From positions 1 through 59,011 of the forward strand of contig JAZGDL010000180.1 of assembly GCA_036477795.1 (NCBI GenBank): a stretch of 59,011 nt of DNA. Direction: 5' to 3'. This DNA comes from JAZGDL01 sp036477795 (GTDB taxonomy: Bacteria > Planctomycetota > Phycisphaerae > UBA1845). Under the pieces are notes generated by a model. The model was not told the DNA's origin. It ran no database searches and saw nothing but the letters and a program-made list of their open reading frames with translations. Positions 1 to 9,027 of the stretch are shown in pieces (within the stretch, counting starts at the first letter, position 1; every line of letters starts with the position of its first letter). Both the position numbers and the translations under genes were made by a program.

Positions 1-260
1 GCCGCCACCGAGGCGCCCGACCCTGAAAGGGTCGTCTATTGTCTGGGGCGTGTGCGACGTGGCGTTTATGCGACCCCTACAGGGTCGAATGGAACGGGTG
101 TTGGGGTTACCGTGGGCGGCGTCCCGCAAGAGCGGGACTTGCCCACGGCTACTGTAGGTCAGCCTTTCAGGCTGTATCAGCGTGCGGCGCTGAAGCCGCC
201 GGAACTGTCACGGACCCGACGGTGAAGACCGCCGGCAAAATGCCAGAGGAGAACGTGATC
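1..260. repeat. Repeat-rich leader before the pseudopilin cluster
   Basis: No gene is supported here. The segment contains short inverted repeats such as CCCTGAAAGGGTCG and ACCCCTACAGGGTCG, and GTCCCGCAAGAGCGGGAC. The frame of the first pilin gene stays open back to base 39, but a good ribosome site (AGAGGAG, 245-251) marks the start at 261, so the upstream frame is probably untranslated. Confidence 0.5.
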
Positions 261-1295
261 ATGAATCGTCTGCCATATCCAACGTCACCGGGCGCGTCGC
301 GCTGGGCACGCGTCCGAGAGTCGGCGTTTACGATTATTGAGTTGCTGGTGGTGGTCTCGATCATCGCCCTTTTGATCGGCCTTCTGGTTCCCTCGCTGCA
401 AGGGGCGCGGGACCAGGCCAAGAACGTCAAGACCCGGGCCATGCTCAACGCCATCAGCACCGGCCTGGAGATGTTCAAGAACGATAACGAGAAGGAGTTT
501 CGGGCGTCCAACGGCTACCCGCCGTCGGCCCGTGCGATGGACAAAAACGCCCCCGCCCAGCCGATGATTACTCCGCTGCGAAGCATGTACGGTGCCCATT
601 GGCTGGTGCGGCATCTGATGGGCATGGACCTGCAGGGGTTCGTCCCCAAGCGTAACGTGCCGCCGACGCTGCTGAACTCCGGACCTCTGTGGTACGACGC
701 GGACGTGCTCAACGGCGGGCCGATCGATCGCGCCGGCCCCTATCTTGATCCCGACGCGGTGGAAGTGGTTTCGACCAATGAGCTGCCCGGCCAGCCCGAC
801 ACAAGCGCGCGGCCCATGGACCCGAACATGCGCCAGCAGGTCATTCTTGATGTTTTCGGGTTTCCCGTGCTCTACTACGTAGCCAACCCGTTCGGGAGGG
901 TCATCGCGTCTTCCGTGCAGGACGACGACCCCAGAGGTGTCTACGTGCAGGAGGACAACTACGGTTTCACGGGGTCTCAACAGTACCCCGGTGGTGTCGC
1001 TACTGCTCTTGCGGAGTCTCCAGGTTGGGTATTCACGCGAAAGGATCATTTGCTCGGTAAGTTCGGGAACCCCGCCGCCAACAACATCGACTCTGCGGTC
1101 AACATCGGCTCGTTCTGCCACTACATCGTCGACCGCAAGGTGCTGGATCAGACCAACCGGACCGGAAACGAATTGGACGAAAACCGCACGGTGCGGGCCA
1201 TGCGATCGGACTCGTACTTGTTGATTACCGCTGGCAAAGACGGGGCCTACGGCACGCTCGACGACATCAGCAACGTCGACCAACTGAGGCAGTAG
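261..1295 (+). CDS. Type II secretion/type IV pilin-like protein (GspG-like), 1st of cluster
   Basis: This is a 344-aa prepilin-like protein. The start at ATG 261 is preceded by AGAGGAG with a 9-nt gap. After a short leader of about 24 residues comes the processing motif ESA|FTIIELLVVVSII, with Glu at +5 and the usual hydrophobic helix continuing to PSLQGARDQAKN. The remainder is a hydrophilic globular domain ending in a TAGKDGAYGTLDD-type motif that recurs in the next gene and resembles the C-terminal calcium-binding region of major pseudopilins. It is much longer than a typical GspG (about 140 aa), as is common in planctomycetes. Ala instead of Gly at -1 is tolerated by prepilin peptidases. 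It is first in a co-directional run of seven pilin-like genes, so a structural role in a pseudopilus is inferred. Confidence 0.85.
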   Translation: MNRLPYPTSPGASRWARVRESAFTIIELLVVVSIIALLIGLLVPSLQGARDQAKNVKTRAMLNAISTGLEMFKNDNEKEFRASNGYPPSARAMDKNAPAQPMITPLRSMYGAHWLVRHLMGMDLQGFVPKRNVPPTLLNSGPLWYDADVLNGGPIDRAGPYLDPDAVEVVSTNELPGQPDTSARPMDPNMRQQVILDVFGFPVLYYVANPFGRVIASSVQDDDPRGVYVQEDNYGFTGSQQYPGGVATALAESPGWVFTRKDHLLGKFGNPAANNIDSAVNIGSFCHYIVDRKVLDQTNRTGNELDENRTVRAMRSDSYLLITAGKDGAYGTLDDISNVDQLRQ

Positions 1296-1350
1296 AATCG
1301 TGCAATCACGCGTACTTGTATCAGACCAGCCGGCAATGCGGAGTGGACCC

Positions 1351-2460
1351 ATGGCAAGCACCTATATGATCAACCGTCAAAACCGGAGTATGAGGGCCAG
1401 CCGGGCATCGGTCCTGCGTGCCTTCACCTTGATCGAGCTGATGGTGGCAGTTGCCATCATCGCCGTGCTGATCAGCATCCTGGTGCCGGCGTTCAGTGCC
1501 GTGCACACCAACGCCAAGAAGGTGGCCACCAAAGCCACGATCGGCGTGTTGGACCGGGGCCTGGAATCTTTTCGTGGGGAGCAGGCCTTGGGCGGGGTCT
1601 ACCCGCCGTCGCAGTCGGACCGCGACGCCTACGGCTTCGTGATGGCCTCCAACCCCTTTCTGCCCCCGGGCGTCTCTGTCGTCCCGGTATCGGGCGCCAA
1701 TCTGCTGGTGTACGCGATGACCGGTGCCGATCGGCTCGGCACCGCCGGCTTTCGCGACATCGACGGGGACGGTCTCTGGGACAACGACCAGCACAATGAC
1801 AGTACGACCACGCCTCCTGGCGCGTACGCGCTCGATCCGGACACCGCCGAACCGCTTCATCCCCGCTACCCGGGGGCCGGGTCCACCTACGTTGACGAGC
1901 CGACGGCCAAATCCATTCGCACAGCAAGGGAAATGGAGGACACCGGCGAGATTCTCAGCAATGTCAGCGGGACCACTGCGGTGGAGAGGTCGGCGGATCA
2001 GCCGTTCTTCACCGACAAGTGGGGCCGGCCGATCCTGTATTATCGTGCCAACCGCGCCGCCAGCAGCATGGTCGGCGACGTCAGCAGCGACGAGATCGGC
2101 GTGTACAACGTGCAGAATAACCGTCTTTTTACGGGTGTTACGATCAGCGGGTCTACGCCGTCCTGGAAGGGCATTGACTTTGGGGCGGGGAAGGCGGACT
2201 CGGTGCACGGGTTGAACAGCCGGATGGGGGCGACCAATTTCGGCCGCGGTTCGGGGGCTTATCCGGAGCGCGATAACCTCGGTCTCAATGTCATTCTAGG
2301 CACCGGATTTGCGAACACCTTTCAGCAGTTCATCTACAACCCCGACGTCACCCAGCGCAACGAGCCGGTGAACCGCAACACCTATCTGTTGATCAGTGCC
2401 GGTGCCGACGCCGTATACGGTTCCTCTGACGACGTCGTCAACTGGACGCGCGACGAATAG
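1351..2460 (+). CDS. Type II secretion/type IV pilin-like protein (GspG-like), 2nd of cluster
   Basis: This is a 369-aa prepilin-like protein. ATG 1351 is chosen because GGAG (1340-1343) lies 7 nt upstream; in-frame starts also exist at 1300 (GTG), 1336 and 1366. The processing site is RA|FTLIELMVAVAIIAVL with Glu +5, followed by the amphipathic helix (SAVHTNAKKVATKA). The body contains DIDGDGLWDNDQ, a calcium-loop-like stretch, and the end has ISAGADAVYGSSDD, matching the C-terminal motif of the preceding gene. The two genes look like diverged duplicates separated by 55 nt and are probably co-transcribed. Its likely role is as a pseudopilin subunit processed at the inner membrane; which subunit it corresponds to is uncertain. 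Confidence 0.85.
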   Translation: MASTYMINRQNRSMRASRASVLRAFTLIELMVAVAIIAVLISILVPAFSAVHTNAKKVATKATIGVLDRGLESFRGEQALGGVYPPSQSDRDAYGFVMASNPFLPPGVSVVPVSGANLLVYAMTGADRLGTAGFRDIDGDGLWDNDQHNDSTTTPPGAYALDPDTAEPLHPRYPGAGSTYVDEPTAKSIRTAREMEDTGEILSNVSGTTAVERSADQPFFTDKWGRPILYYRANRAASSMVGDVSSDEIGVYNVQNNRLFTGVTISGSTPSWKGIDFGAGKADSVHGLNSRMGATNFGRGSGAYPERDNLGLNVILGTGFANTFQQFIYNPDVTQRNEPVNRNTYLLISAGADAVYGSSDDVVNWTRDE

Positions 2461-2488
2461 CATCGCCGGCCTGCGGATCAACACAGCG

Positions 2489-3532
2489 ATGGCACGTCAA
2501 ACGCAACAGCTCAGATCGAACCAGCGGCACGCCAGGCCTGGCGCAGAAGGGCCCACAGGGTCCCCCATCCATGGCGCGTACCTGTTTAGCGTGTTCAGGA
2601 TCGATTCCGAGCCCCGAGCGCCAGCGACGGGCGCACACGATCACCCCGCGCTGGCGCTTGGGGCTCGGATCAGCTCGCGGCGGGCGGGGTTCACGCTAGT
2701 CGAGCTGCTGGTGGTGATCGCCATCATCGCCATTCTGATGTCGGTGCTGATTGTGGCGGCAGTGTCAGCCACCGACGAAGCCAAGAGAAAAGAAACCCAT
2801 ACGGTCATGCAATTGCTCGATATGGCCATCGCCCAGTTCAAGGACGAAGCCCCGCTCAAGCGTGTCACGGACTACCGCAAGCGTTACGGTGATTACCCCT
2901 GCGACGAGTTGGAACCGTTCGTCCGGGGGGGCACGGGCATCCCTGGTTCCGTGAATAACTTCGTTGTGGGCCCGGGAACCGCCTCGACCGTCAATATGGG
3001 CGGGGGGGGGCTTGTCGGCATCCCCAACCGTGAAATCGCCGCGATGGCATTAGTGATCAACCTCTACAGCCAAGATGCCGCGGTGACGCTCGACCAGATC
3101 GGCTCACGTTACCGCAGACCGCCGGCCAACCCGGCGGACTTCTTCGATCGAAACGGCGACGGCACGCTGGATACGGATGACGAACCGCTGATCTACTTCG
3201 TCGACGCCTGGGGCACGCCGTTCGATTACTTTTCCGTCAACACGCTCCCGCCTCCGGCAACGCAGTTTCCGGCTACGGGCCCCGCCGCGCGCGATCGGTT
3301 GGAGGCCTCCCGGGCCTTGATCGCCGCCAACCGCGGCAAGCCGCTGCTGGTTTCGTACGGGGCTACCGGGCCGGAGAAGCGAGCGGTTATGGGCGGCACT
3401 CCGCGCGGCCCCTCGCCTCTGGTAATCGACTACAGCGACGATGCTCAGTTCAACAACGCCCTCAACCACGACAACGTTTACCTGGACACTTCGCTAAAAG
3501 ATAGAATCCTGGCAGAGGACGAAACGAACTGA
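2489..3532 (+). CDS. Type II secretion/type IV pilin-like protein (GspG-like), 3rd of cluster
   Basis: This is a 347-aa prepilin-like protein with an uncertain start. The frame is open from 2396, inside the previous gene. ATG 2489 lies after that gene's stop, and GTG 2591 is an alternative. Neither has a clear ribosome site. The processing site RRAG|FTLVELLVVIAIIAIL is canonical. With either start the leader is long (36 or about 70 residues) and includes a peptide encoded by a 21-bp inverted repeat pair at 2606-2669. The globular part carries DRNGDGTLDTDDEP, a calcium-loop-like motif, and a conserved FVDAWGTPFDYF segment typical of large planctomycete pseudopilins. It is third in the pseudopilus operon. 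Confidence 0.8.
   Translation: MARQTQQLRSNQRHARPGAEGPTGSPIHGAYLFSVFRIDSEPRAPATGAHDHPALALGARISSRRAGFTLVELLVVIAIIAILMSVLIVAAVSATDEAKRKETHTVMQLLDMAIAQFKDEAPLKRVTDYRKRYGDYPCDELEPFVRGGTGIPGSVNNFVVGPGTASTVNMGGGGLVGIPNREIAAMALVINLYSQDAAVTLDQIGSRYRRPPANPADFFDRNGDGTLDTDDEPLIYFVDAWGTPFDYFSVNTLPPPATQFPATGPAARDRLEASRALIAANRGKPLLVSYGATGPEKRAVMGGTPRGPSPLVIDYSDDAQFNNALNHDNVYLDTSLKDRILAEDETN
2606..2669. repeat. Inverted repeat pair inside the pilin leader
   Basis: The left arm 2606-2626 and right arm 2649-2669 are reverse complements over 21 bp except one position, with a 22-nt loop. The arms contain GAGCGCCAGCG and CGCTGGCGCT. Related single copies occur at about 5130-5150 and 5249-5275. The pair lies in frame just upstream of the prepilin cleavage site of the third pilin gene. 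Confidence 0.85.
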
Positions 3533-3571
3533 ACGATGCACTCTCGACTTGAGACATCAGGAGTTAGACCG

Positions 3572-4657
3572 GTGTCTGTAGCGTCACCCCTTGTGGGTGA
3601 CGAGCCGGGCGATCACGTTTCGTCCCATCAGTCCCCCATCCTTGGAAAGGGCGAGGCACCCGCGTCACCCCTTGTGGGTGACGAGAACCCCTTCGTCCCT
3701 TCGTCCCTTCCTGCCTTCACGCTGATCGAGCTGGTGGTGGTGATCGGGATCATCTCCCTGTTGGCTGCGGTGTCGCTGCCGGGCATCGCCCGCATGTGGG
3801 AGGAGAACCGTCTCTCAGCCACGCAGGGCACGCTCAAGGGCCTACTGATGTCCGCCCGCGCCCGGGCCCGCAACGATACTGAAAAGGGCCTGTTCTTCTA
3901 CCTCGAAAACGGCGTCCAAAAGGTCGTCTTCATCGAAGCCGACCCGCCGGACTACACACTACGGCCGGGCCCGGACGGTGTCATCGGGACCTTAGACGAC
4001 GTGCAGTCGCCCGACGCTCAGAATAACGTCACCGAGCAGGACACCGCGGACCGCTTTCGTGTCATCGCCGAGGACAAGGTCTACGAGTTCCCCCCGCCGT
4101 TTCGTGTGGTGCCACGTGAAGCAATCGACTCCGGCGTGTGGAACAACAGTCAGCTTTCAAACGAGAACCATCAGGTTCAGCCTGGTACCGGCCCCCTCAA
4201 CCATCGCAACTTCTTCACGGTCATCTTTTCCCCGTCCGGGCGCCTAATCACACGCGACGTTGTGTTGATTCGCGATGGTGTGGAGGAGTTTCCCGGCGTT
4301 GGCGGCGGTCCCGGCGGCGACGAGCGAGGGGCCATGACTGGTCTGGTAATCGATAGCGCTACCCAGTATGTCGACGAAAATGGGACCGCATCGCCGTCGT
4401 TCGCCCCTGGAGTAGCCCTCCCGGCGATGATCGTCGACTCGGTCTCGGCGGGGAACAACGCCATCAACTTCCCCAGTGTGGACGGACTCTTGGTCTACGA
4501 CGATTCTGTGTTTGTGGAGTACCCGGAGGCGGCGTTGGGCGACGGGATGACGCAGCGTAAGTATCTGATGCAAAGCGCCCGGCCGCTGTACATCACCCGC
4601 CAGACCGGGGCGTTGATCCGCGGGCCGGTGGGGGAGAGCGAGCCGCCGGCGAGCTAG
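3572..4657 (+). CDS. GspH-like minor pseudopilin
   Basis: This is a prepilin-like protein of 361 aa if started at GTG 3572, which has AGGAG (3559-3563) 8 nt upstream. ATG 3536, three bases after the preceding stop, gives 373 aa. The processing site is PA|FTLIELVVVIGIISLLAA. The downstream segment (SLPGIARMWEENRLSATQ, then a helix with SARARARNDTEKG) resembles GspH/FimT-type minor pseudopilins. The leader encodes the peptide ASPLVGDE twice because a 24-bp palindromic repeat sits there in direct orientation (3581-3604 and 3662-3685). The second copy supplies an in-frame GTG at 3675 that would give a normal 14-residue leader but lacks a ribosome site. It is likely an initiating or tip pseudopilin. 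Confidence 0.75.
   Translation: MSVASPLVGDEPGDHVSSHQSPILGKGEAPASPLVGDENPFVPSSLPAFTLIELVVVIGIISLLAAVSLPGIARMWEENRLSATQGTLKGLLMSARARARNDTEKGLFFYLENGVQKVVFIEADPPDYTLRPGPDGVIGTLDDVQSPDAQNNVTEQDTADRFRVIAEDKVYEFPPPFRVVPREAIDSGVWNNSQLSNENHQVQPGTGPLNHRNFFTVIFSPSGRLITRDVVLIRDGVEEFPGVGGGPGGDERGAMTGLVIDSATQYVDENGTASPSFAPGVALPAMIVDSVSAGNNAINFPSVDGLLVYDDSVFVEYPEAALGDGMTQRKYLMQSARPLYITRQTGALIRGPVGESEPPAS
3581..3685. repeat. Direct pair of a 24-bp palindromic repeat
   Basis: Identical copies of a 24-bp sequence beginning GCGTCACCCCTTGTGGGTGA lie at 3581-3604 and 3662-3685. Each is itself a near-perfect palindrome (GTCACCC and GGGTGAC arms). A third hairpin, CCATCCTTGGAAAGGGCGAGG, lies between them near 3638-3658. 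All are in the leader of the GspH-like gene. Confidence 0.85.
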
Positions 4658-4796
4658 TGTAGTGTTTCGCGCAGATGGCATTTTATCCGAGGCCCGACCG
4701 TAAGGGAGGGCACATGTTACGTCCTGCGAAGACCGCTCCCTTACGGTCGCGGCTCGGATCAATAGAAGCGTCGCCAATTATGAAACACTACACTAG
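4654..4796. repeat. Nested inverted-repeat element (MITE-like, 143 bp)
   Basis: The outer arms CTAGTGTAGTGTTTC (4654-4668) and GAAACACTACACTAG (4782-4796) are a perfect 15-bp inverted repeat. Inside, 4686-4709 and 4736-4759 form a second inverted pair (22 of 24 positions) containing ACCGTAAGGGAG and CTCCCTTACGGT. The TAG stop of the GspH-like gene lies in the left outer arm. There is no transposase inside, so it resembles a non-autonomous element or a large RNA hairpin between genes. Confidence 0.75.
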
Positions 4797-4947
4797 TGCT
4801 TCGTCAACCTTCAAAGTGCGGGCTGCCCAACGGGAGGGCGAGGCTCCCGCCGAGCCTCAGGCACGGGTACGCGGAATGATGCAGCAGGTCCACAACCAGA
4901 CTCACAGGATCGGCACGGTTCCGATGCACGCTGTGATGGATGAGGCT

Positions 4948-5051
4948 GGGTGGCCCACCTCGTTTCGAGGTGGGGGACACGATGATCCACGCGCCAACGT
5001 CGGACCTTGTCGTATCATCCAGCCCCCACCTTCAGAGAAGGTGGGGCACCC
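4948..5051. repeat. Inverted pair of variable-stem hairpin repeats
   Basis: The left arm 4948-4986 (GGGTGGCCCA, stem CACCTCG/CGAGGTG, then TGGGGGA and GATGAT) and right arm about 5014-5051 (stem CCACCTTC/GAAGGTGG) are inverted relative to one another. The same architecture recurs at 12375-12540 and 13563-13665. A 31-nt direct repeat with one mismatch flanks the pair (4914-4944 and 5076-5106). Confidence 0.8.
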
Positions 5052-5097
5052 CCCGCCGAAAGTGTCACGCACCCGCACGGTTCCGATGCACGCTGTA

Positions 5098-6750
5098 ATG
5101 GATGAGAAGGTTAGACATGATGTGATCAGAGCGCTCGCTGGCGCTCGGGGTTCGTTATTCTCTCCATCTTCCAACGTCCGGTTTCCATCCTCAAACGTCA
5201 GGTCTTCACCTTCACACGTCCATGTGCAAGACCATGTTGGTCGTGTCTTGGGACCGCTCGCTGGCGCTCGGGGCTCTGTTCCGTTTCCACGTTCAAGCGT
5301 CCGGTTTACACCGTCAGACGCCCACACGCAAAACCGCGCCGGCAGTGGCTTGCCGTTTGGCAGACGCCGGAAGTCCCCACCGCACTTCACCCGGCAGGAC
5401 GGCGCCGGCAGTGTCCGCACCTGGCCGCCCCACGCCTCAAACAGCCCACCGCATGCACTGACCGCAAAACGGTCTTCTCATCATCGCCCGGCGTTCTCCA
5501 TGGCGGAGATGATGATCGCCATCATCATCCTGGGCCTGGGCCTGCTCATGGTGGCCACCATGTTCCCGGTAGCCTGGACCCGAGCCCGCGACCTGGCGGA
5601 GTTCACCAACCAGACCACCGCCACCCAAACCGCCGAGACGACCGTGCGCATGCTCTGCAACGTAACTGATCCATCCCAGTGGGTCCCGCCAGGCGGCCCC
5701 CCAGCGCCTCCACCGTATGTCTCCACAAGCTTTCTGGGAGACTTCGCTATCGACATCGCTGGCGACACGGCTGTTGCGGATACTTCCGTGCACGTTCTGC
5801 ACATGGAAAACGTTTTGGTGGAAACCAATGACCTCACCGTACCCCGGGCGCCGACCATCTGGCCGGAGTTTCTTGATGACTCCGTCAATACCCCAGTCCG
5901 TCCTCCGCCACCATTGCGCATGGCGTACCTCATCAGCATTGATCCCACGCTGGACAACTGGATCACCGCGCTTCCTCCTGTTCAGCCGCCGGACGTCCAG
6001 ATCGCCTTCCACGAACGCGTGATCCCTGCGCTTGGACCATGGCCTAACGATGGCGGCCCTAGGGACGCACAGTGGCAGCAGCAACTCGCCAATCGACGCT
6101 TCGCCTGGGCGGTCCTGCACAAGCTCGATGCTCCCTTACCAATGACCGGCGACGAAACGCGGTCGATGACGATGTACTTCGTCACCCTCCGGCGCACGCA
6201 GTCCACACACCGATTCGCACGGCAGATTCCAGCGCCGGCAAACCCGAACCCGATTACGCAACCCCAGGCCCTTCCCCCGAATGAGGACATGATGTTCCCC
6301 GTTCCATGGCTGATCAACCTGCAGGTTGTTGGAACCTGGCCGCCACAAAATCCAACGGGGATTCCGTCGGAGGCTGTTGCGAATCCTTTGGAAAACGCCG
6401 CTTCCCAGCTCATCGCTCAGATGCTGCAACGCGGCTCGGTCCTGATCGACCGTTTCAACGGGAATGTGTACACCGTCAAGCAACACCGGTTCACCGGAGC
6501 CAACAACTACGATCATCGGGCGACGGTCACGCTCGATCGCGAGATCACGATCACAGACGTCGATGACGGATCTGGGGGCGGAACCGCTGATAATGGATCC
6601 GTGGAGATGGGGAGTGAGGACCTCCGGGATTTTTGGGTCTTTCCGCCGCCGGTGGTGAGGATCCCCGGCGGCGATCCGAGTTATCCGGTCTTTGACGGGA
6701 AGCAGCCGGTGGTGGGGATTGAGACACGGCAGATGGTGTTCACGCCTTGA
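5098..6750 (+). CDS. GspI/PilV-like pseudopilin with unclear N-terminus
   Basis: The supported coding region begins near 5490 with the processing site HHRPA|FSMAEMMIAIIILGLG, Glu at +5, followed by the helix MVATMFPVAWTRARDLAEF and an approximately 400-aa globular domain. The frame is open back to 4675, through the repeat tract, and no ATG or GTG lies in frame close to the cleavage site. The nearest are GTG 5224, ATG 5098 and ATG 5086, plus a TTG at about 5353. I use 5098 (550 aa) as a placeholder; the true leader is either unusually long or starts at a rare codon. The pattern FSxxExxIAIIILGxGL fits GspI-type minor pseudopilins. It is fifth in the pseudopilus cluster. Confidence 0.7.
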   Translation: MDEKVRHDVIRALAGARGSLFSPSSNVRFPSSNVRSSPSHVHVQDHVGRVLGPLAGARGSVPFPRSSVRFTPSDAHTQNRAGSGLPFGRRRKSPPHFTRQDGAGSVRTWPPHASNSPPHALTAKRSSHHRPAFSMAEMMIAIIILGLGLLMVATMFPVAWTRARDLAEFTNQTTATQTAETTVRMLCNVTDPSQWVPPGGPPAPPPYVSTSFLGDFAIDIAGDTAVADTSVHVLHMENVLVETNDLTVPRAPTIWPEFLDDSVNTPVRPPPPLRMAYLISIDPTLDNWITALPPVQPPDVQIAFHERVIPALGPWPNDGGPRDAQWQQQLANRRFAWAVLHKLDAPLPMTGDETRSMTMYFVTLRRTQSTHRFARQIPAPANPNPITQPQALPPNEDMMFPVPWLINLQVVGTWPPQNPTGIPSEAVANPLENAASQLIAQMLQRGSVLIDRFNGNVYTVKQHRFTGANNYDHRATVTLDREITITDVDDGSGGGTADNGSVEMGSEDLRDFWVFPPPVVRIPGGDPSYPVFDGKQPVVGIETRQMVFTP

Positions 6751-7118
6751 TGGGTCCGCTGGACCGACACCTGGTGGACTCCCATACTGTCTAACGTGAT
6801 GAGTCATAGCGACTTACAGTCCAGTTGGGGCCTGAGGTTATCGGGCCCTGGAGCGCCAGGCGTGGGCCCTGCGTCAGTCCCCCACCCCCGGAAGGGACGG
6901 GGCACCCCAATAGTCTTCGGCACGGAAACTGTATGTACCGTCCCGAAGGGACGGAATGAGATTAGCCCAGCGATTCATCGCTGGGAATGTGGTGCGACGG
7001 TTGAGCCAAGTCCCGTCGGGACGACTGAAATGCGATCGCACTTTCATCCGTCCCTACGGGACTTGCCTGCCCGGGGCTGCAACCACGCCCCAGCGATGAA
7101 GGGGCTGTCGATTAATGC

Positions 7119-7183
7119 TGTAGCGCCACCCCTTGTGGGTGGCGCACCCGCGTTTTGCGCCACCCACACGGGGTGGCGCTACA
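7119..7183. repeat. Inverted pair of palindromic GCGCCACCC repeats
   Basis: The 28-nt arms 7119-7146 and 7156-7183 are reverse complements with one mismatch. Each arm is itself palindromic (GCGCCACCC and GGGTGGCGC). A single copy of the same palindrome is at about 12611-12637. The surrounding 6880-7260 also contains GTCCCGAAGGGAC- and CCAGCGATTCATCGCTGG-type hairpins. All lie upstream of the GspJ-like gene. Confidence 0.85.
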
Positions 7184-7290
7184 TTGGGGAGCCGCACGGA
7201 CGACTAAACCGACAGGCCCTGAATCGCTGGGCTACTCTCGGTTGCCCCTACGGGGCAGACACGAAGGTGCCAACACTGGACGCAATTCAC

Positions 7291-8625
7291 GTGCCGAACA
7301 GTATTGGGGGCACCCGTGCGGGGGGGTTTTCCCTGTTGGAGCTAGTAGTTTCCATGGGGATTCTGGTGCTGATGATGGCGCTGGCCGGCCAGGTGTTCAC
7401 TATCTCCATCGACTCCACCCGCCAGGCCAGCGCCTTGATGGAGGTGAACCAGTCGATCCGCATGCTGGAGGAAACGCTGCGTGAGGACCTGGCCGGCATC
7501 GATCCTGCGCGTTCGATGCTGGTCATCCAAGCCAACCCCATCGACGCCTACTGGACGGCTGACCAGAAGTCGATCGACCCCGACGGCGATCCCTCGGACG
7601 GGTACCCGCACCAACTCGATCCGGAGCGCGATGACGTACTCGGTGGGATAGGGATTAACGGTACCCTGGCGCCGCCGTATAGGCTAGAGAAACCGCGGGC
7701 CGACGTGCTCATGTTCTTCACCAGCAGTAGAAAAACAACCAGCGCCGTCGTTCCGTCGATCAGTTCGAACTTGGTCCAGGTAGTTTACGGCCATGCGGAG
7801 CTTGGAGAGTTGGACAATACCGGCTCCTGGACGACCGGGCCGACCCAGTTTCCGGCGCTGGGCACAGCCTTCGCCCAACCGGCCGAATCGTGGCACCTTG
7901 CCCGTCGGAGTGTAGTTATTGTTGATCTCCCGCAGTTCAACGCAGGAGGCTGCTATCCTCCCCCGGCGCCTCTGCCCCTGCCACTCCCTCCGTTAACGCA
8001 ATACGCTGATGGCCCTGACGACAGCGGCTTGCCCGGTGCAAACGTAGACATGTTGATCGAAGGAAGAATGGACGTCATCGCACAACCGTGTGGTGGTGGA
8101 CCGCTGTTTTTCCAGCCCGGCGTTTTGGATACTGGTGGTCGACCGGCGACGGCTTGGTATAGCCGCAGTCGTTTGGACTTGACCCCTCCTCCTGCCGTTG
8201 CCGATCGTTTGGCCCACTACTTCCTGCCGAAGTGCGCGTCGTTCAAGGTGGAGTGGACGATAAGCGGCAAGCCAGGTGTGTCTAGTGGGACTAACGTTGT
8301 CTGGCGTGATCCCTACGACACAGTGCTTTACCCGCCGGGTCACCCGCTAGAGGACCGATACAACGAGTACGGGCCTCCGATACCCATTCCTGAACTGAAG
8401 CGGCGGTTCGGTAATATTGCAACCCCGGTGGGTATTGCCAACGCCGATGTCATCGGGCGCGGGACGCCGGTGTGGTACGCAACCGACCCGCGAGCGGGGG
8501 TTGATACCGAAGATCCGTTTTTTCCGACGGCGCTGCGGATTACGGTGGATCTTTTTCCCCAAGGGGGTCGGCTTGATAGGCCGATGCGGCATGTGATGGT
8601 GATTCCGATTGGGAGTGAATCATGA
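7291..8625 (+). CDS. GspJ-like minor pseudopilin
   Basis: This is a prepilin-like protein. The start at GTG 7291 gives 444 aa and a normal 12-residue leader ending RAGG|FSLLELVVSMGILVLMM. The frame is open upstream to 6796 through repeats, so a longer product cannot be excluded. The ribosome site is weak. After the hydrophobic helix comes ALMEVNQSIRMLEETLREDLAGIDP, the helix and strand expected of GspJ-type proteins (DLxxid after a membrane anchor). It ends with a conserved ALRITVDLFPQGG strand and MRHVMVIPI, where GspJ proteins typically carry their last strands. It sits between the GspI-like and GspK-like genes, matching the usual GHIJK order of type II secretion loci. Confidence 0.8.
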   Translation: MPNSIGGTRAGGFSLLELVVSMGILVLMMALAGQVFTISIDSTRQASALMEVNQSIRMLEETLREDLAGIDPARSMLVIQANPIDAYWTADQKSIDPDGDPSDGYPHQLDPERDDVLGGIGINGTLAPPYRLEKPRADVLMFFTSSRKTTSAVVPSISSNLVQVVYGHAELGELDNTGSWTTGPTQFPALGTAFAQPAESWHLARRSVVIVDLPQFNAGGCYPPPAPLPLPLPPLTQYADGPDDSGLPGANVDMLIEGRMDVIAQPCGGGPLFFQPGVLDTGGRPATAWYSRSRLDLTPPPAVADRLAHYFLPKCASFKVEWTISGKPGVSSGTNVVWRDPYDTVLYPPGHPLEDRYNEYGPPIPIPELKRRFGNIATPVGIANADVIGRGTPVWYATDPRAGVDTEDPFFPTALRITVDLFPQGGRLDRPMRHVMVIPIGSES

Positions 8626-8873
8626 CGGGTGATTGCACTTTGCCAGACGGTGGCTGCAGCGAGTGGAAATGAGTCGGTAGTGAAGCGGTAGGTGAGACGG
8701 ATGTGTAGGGGTTGGAGACATCACAGTTACGGGAGCGAGATCCCTATCTCGCGCCCACACCAGAGGCGAATCCGTTCGCGCGATCGCCGAACGGGGTGGG
8801 GATGGGAATCCCCCTACACGGGGGTGCGAGAAAGGATTCTCGCACCAGCGAATGCGCTGGGAATCAGCGGCAT

Positions 8874-8942
8874 GGTCCGCACGGCGGGCCCTACAGTGGT
8901 CCGCACGGCGGGCCCTACAGTGGTCCGCACGGCGGACCCTAC
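8874..8942 (+). repeat. Tandem 24-bp repeat, three units
   Basis: Units start at 8874, 8898 and 8922. Each begins GGTCCGCACGGCGGGCCCTA; the third has GGACCC in place of GGGCCC and ends early. The unit length is eight codons, and in the frame of the following gene it reads VRTAGPTV, VRTAGPTV, VRTADPTL. The position is upstream of the likely start at 9028, so translation is uncertain. Confidence 0.9.
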
Positions 8943-9027
8943 TTTGCTTTCCAGACGCGTCAGTCCCCCACCATTCGCTGCGCGAAGAATGGGGCACCCC
9001 CGCTCCCTGACGGTCGCGGCTCGGAAT

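Noticed and set aside
285..2208. Long minus-strand open frames opposite the first two pilin genes
   Set aside because: They mirror well-supported plus-strand pilins, have no family motifs and are explained by high GC content.
8874..8942. CRISPR array candidate
   Set aside because: Units are contiguous with no spacers, and the 14796-14885 units have spacers far too short and similar; neither has cas genes nearby.
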